Assembly: GCA_009602725.1 (NCBI GenBank)
Contig: WELB01000026.1
Location: forward strand, 907,594 to 971,593
DNA from: Spirogloea muscicola
Taxonomy: Eukaryota; Streptophyta; Zygnematophyceae; Spirogloeales; Spirogloeaceae
Length of the DNA stretch: 64,000 nucleotides
Reading direction: 5' to 3'
Positions 62,045-64,000 of this stretch are shown here, piece after piece. The translations under genes and the position numbers were made by a program. The notes under the pieces were generated by a model that worked only from the letters and a program-made list of their open reading frames with translations, did not search any database and was not told where the DNA came from. The stretch's first letter is position 1, and each line of letters begins with the position of its first letter.

Positions 62045-64000
62045 GCTGCTTTGCAGTGGAAGCAGGGAACCAGACGTGCGGGGCGGGCGCGGGGGCGCGG
62101 GCGCGGGCGCGGGCGCGGGCGGCGGCGGCGAGGTGGGCAGGGTGAGGGGGCGCAATGGAGGGGATGGGGGTGGCTCTGCTGGGGGCGCGGCGGGTGGGTG
62201 GCGCCAGGCGAGACGGCGCACGGTGTCGCTTGGACCGCATTACCTTCTCGTTAGAAGGTGATGCGGTTGCAGGCATCGATAAGAGCAGCTGGGAACGGCA
62301 GCCAGGTGAAAGGAGGAGGGCCGCCAGGGGGGGCCGGCCGGGGCCCCCCCTGAGCCTGGCTCCCTCACTGGGCCGCCGCGGCGGCGGGGGCGGCCCACGT
62401 GCGTGGCCGCGCGGACGTCGCGTGCCGCCCTGCGATGCGGCAGGATCCGCGCCCATGCCCGCTCCACCCCGGGGTGGCTTTTGCCCACCACCTTTCTGGG
62501 GCCTCTCACAGCGATTGCCTTCCATTGTCACCCGGTTACCTGAGGCACCTTAGCATAGGGCTCCGCGGTATATAGCCTTGTTTATCCTGCACTAGATTCT
62601 GCCTAAACAATGTATTGGCTTGAATTGGCCTCCCTTTCATCTCATGCGCGCCGCGCGCCTTCTCTCACATTCTCTCTCTCTCTCACATTGGAAAGAAAGT
62701 GGCCCTCCTACAGGAGACAAGAGCTGTGAACAGCCAGCCCGAAAATATTGAATAGGAGCCGTTTCTTTCTCTCTCTCTCAGCTGGCCTTCCGTCTTTTCG
62801 GGCTGGCGATCTCGGAGCCTACCCCTGTTTTGAGATTTGCGCTTCTGGCCCCTATGTGGTCTGGCCCCTTCGCGCCTTGTCAATTCTTTTCGGGCTGGCT
62901 TCTCACAGCCCTTGCCCCCATTGGGAGAGCCACTTCCTCTGGCGGCGCTCCAGCTCCCCAAGTTAGCCTGTCGTATGTGCTCACCCGTGGGTACTAACGT
63001 CACACTCTAACTTAGCCACCTTAGCATAGGGCTTCGTTTCATGTAGCCCCACTTCTTGCACTAGCTTATGCATGAACAATGTATTGGCTTGATTAGGCCA
63101 CCCTTCAATCTCATGCGCAACGCGCTTCTTCTCTCTCGTCTGGAAACGGCTTTCGTTCCGCAGGCCCATTGGAAAAGCCTGTGTCGCCTTGCCCTATTGT
63201 GTTGGCTTGGCTTAAATTGGCCACCCTTTCATTTCAAGCGCACCGCGAGCGCCTTCTCTCTATCCCTACTCTCGACCCGCGCCGTGCCCGCCCTAGGGGA
63301 GTTTTGCTCCAACCGGCGCGCGGGAGTCTGAGACGTTGCGCAGGGAGCTGGGGCGGCGGGACGTCCCCCTCGTGGCCGAGCAGAAGTGCGCGCGACGGTG
63401 GCGGGCCCGGCCCCCGCCTCCTCCTCCGCCTCCGCTGCCGGGCCCTGGCTCCGGCCAAACCTCCTTAGCCTCCGGTCTCCTGACGGCTATCCCGGCTCGT
63501 CGGCGCGGTCGGCAACACAGACCCCGCTCCGTGTGCTTCGGTCGCTTCAGGCTTCACTCGTGTATACCGAAGCCCGCTTCGGCCTACTTCCGTTTACCCC
63601 CCATTTCTGGCCCATTCGAACTTTTTAATATTTAGAACATCTTTTTGTTGGGCTGGCCAATCACAGCCATCGCCCTCTACTGTCAGAGTCTCTCTCTCAC
63701 CCCAAGCCTAAGGCTTTCGCTTTGTCCCGTTGTTTGCACTTTCCTTCCCGCTTTAGTATATCGTGTGTTGCCTTGGGCCTGTTGGCCTCACTTTCACCGT
63801 TAGCGCACCGCTCACCGTTACTCTAAGAGCCGCTCACACTATCAGCAGCTGATTCGTGCCGCGACAGCTGAGAAACGGCGCTCCCCTTGGGGCGGCTCTC
63901 TCTTGCACGGCCATCCCCCCCCGGTGCGTGGTGGTGCTCTGGCTCCTCAGCTTAGCTTGTCGGGCATGTAAGTGCTCACTCGTGGGTACTGGAGACCCCC
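62045..64000. repeat. Repeat-rich window end (R1, R2) with GC-rich blocks
   Basis: 62.05-62.46 kb is GC-rich upstream DNA of the USP gene, with a near-perfect 14-bp hairpin at 62,235-62,266. R2 (+) copies: 62,590-62,672, 63,058-63,142 and 63,199-63,262. R1 copies: 62,695-62,760 (reverse), 62,863-62,935 (+, near-identical to 1-80) and about 63,600-63,690 (+). The CTTAGCATAGGGCT motif precedes R2 at 62,550 and 63,022. 63.28-63.58 kb is a GC-rich block that looks like a first exon but gives no recognisable protein. Confidence 0.75.
62235..62266. repeat. 14-bp stem inverted repeat
   Basis: CCGCATTACCTTCT and AGAAGGTGATGCGG pair with a single T-G wobble around a CGTT loop, just upstream of the USP-domain gene start (191 bp from its ATG on the coding strand). 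Confidence 0.85.

Noticed and set aside
63300-63640. GC-rich block as the first exon of another gene at the window end
   Set aside because: No start context, no recognisable protein and no following exon within the window.

Overview
The window is nuclear DNA from a eukaryote of the green lineage, most likely a streptophyte (charophyte-grade) alga. The genes are dense in introns with ordinary GT-AG borders. They include two plant-type hypersensitive-induced-reaction (HIR) proteins, a secreted Ole e 1 plus root-cap-like protein, a plant-type pseudouridine kinase, and several bacterial-type genes that look like plastid acquisitions (NlpC/P60 peptidase, LptB ATPase, TlyA methyltransferase). A gene of vitamin B12 trafficking (MMADHC type), a pathway land plants lack, argues for an alga rather than a land plant. 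The species cannot be named from sequence alone. Gene models below come from reading conserved protein blocks and joining them at phase-consistent splice sites by eye; no aligner was run.

Layout: 0.4-2.2 kb (+) cyanobacterial-type NlpC/P60 gamma-D-Glu-diamino-acid endopeptidase; 3.2-4.7 kb (-) Ole e 1/root-cap-like secreted protein; 7.6-15.8 kb (-) NAT10/Kre33 RNA cytidine acetyltransferase, sharing a 277-bp divergent promoter with UBL5/Hub1 (16.0 kb, +); 17.7-20.6 kb (-) pseudouridine kinase; 21.5-23.9 kb (-) TlyA-type RNA methyltransferase, divergent from a TMEM69/DUF3429 membrane protein (24.4-27.4 kb, +); 28.2-28.9 kb (-) retroelement-like PHD-finger fossil; 29.8-30.5 kb (+) an 82-residue Cys/His-rich protein of unknown function; 31.2-36.4 kb (-) two tandem HIR genes; 39.1-41.7 kb (+) CDC123; 42.4-44.7 kb (+) LptB-like ABC ATPase; 45.1-46.4 kb (-) MMADHC-like; 48.3-52.6 kb (-) HESO1/URT1-type terminal nucleotidyltransferase; 53.0-55.0 kb a truncated non-LTR retrotransposon with a fold-back inverted copy; 57.0-59.2 kb (+) glycerophosphodiester phosphodiesterase; 59.8-62.0 kb (-) universal-stress-protein-domain gene.

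Spaces between genes (both window ends, 24.2, 28-29.4, 33.7, 36.7-38.8, 46.5-47.4, 52.8 and 55-57.5 kb) are filled with short interspersed repeats of at least three families, called here R1 (about 75 bp, with a GGCTG...CAGCC hairpin), R2 (about 80 bp) and R3 (about 230 bp). They occur in both orientations and are often nested. The assembly has one 68-N gap (56,917-56,984) and three single Ns inside or beside GC-rich (GCC)n first-exon sequence. Several genes begin in or just after (GCC)n tracts.

Functionally the genes are mostly housekeeping: RNA modification and decay (NAT10, TlyA, pseudouridine salvage, uridylyltransferase), splicing (UBL5), translation initiation (CDC123), lipid and stress metabolism (GDPD, USP), membrane microdomains (HIR) and B12 use. 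The NlpC/P60 and LptB genes together suggest that remnants of cyanobacterial cell-envelope machinery persist in this lineage.
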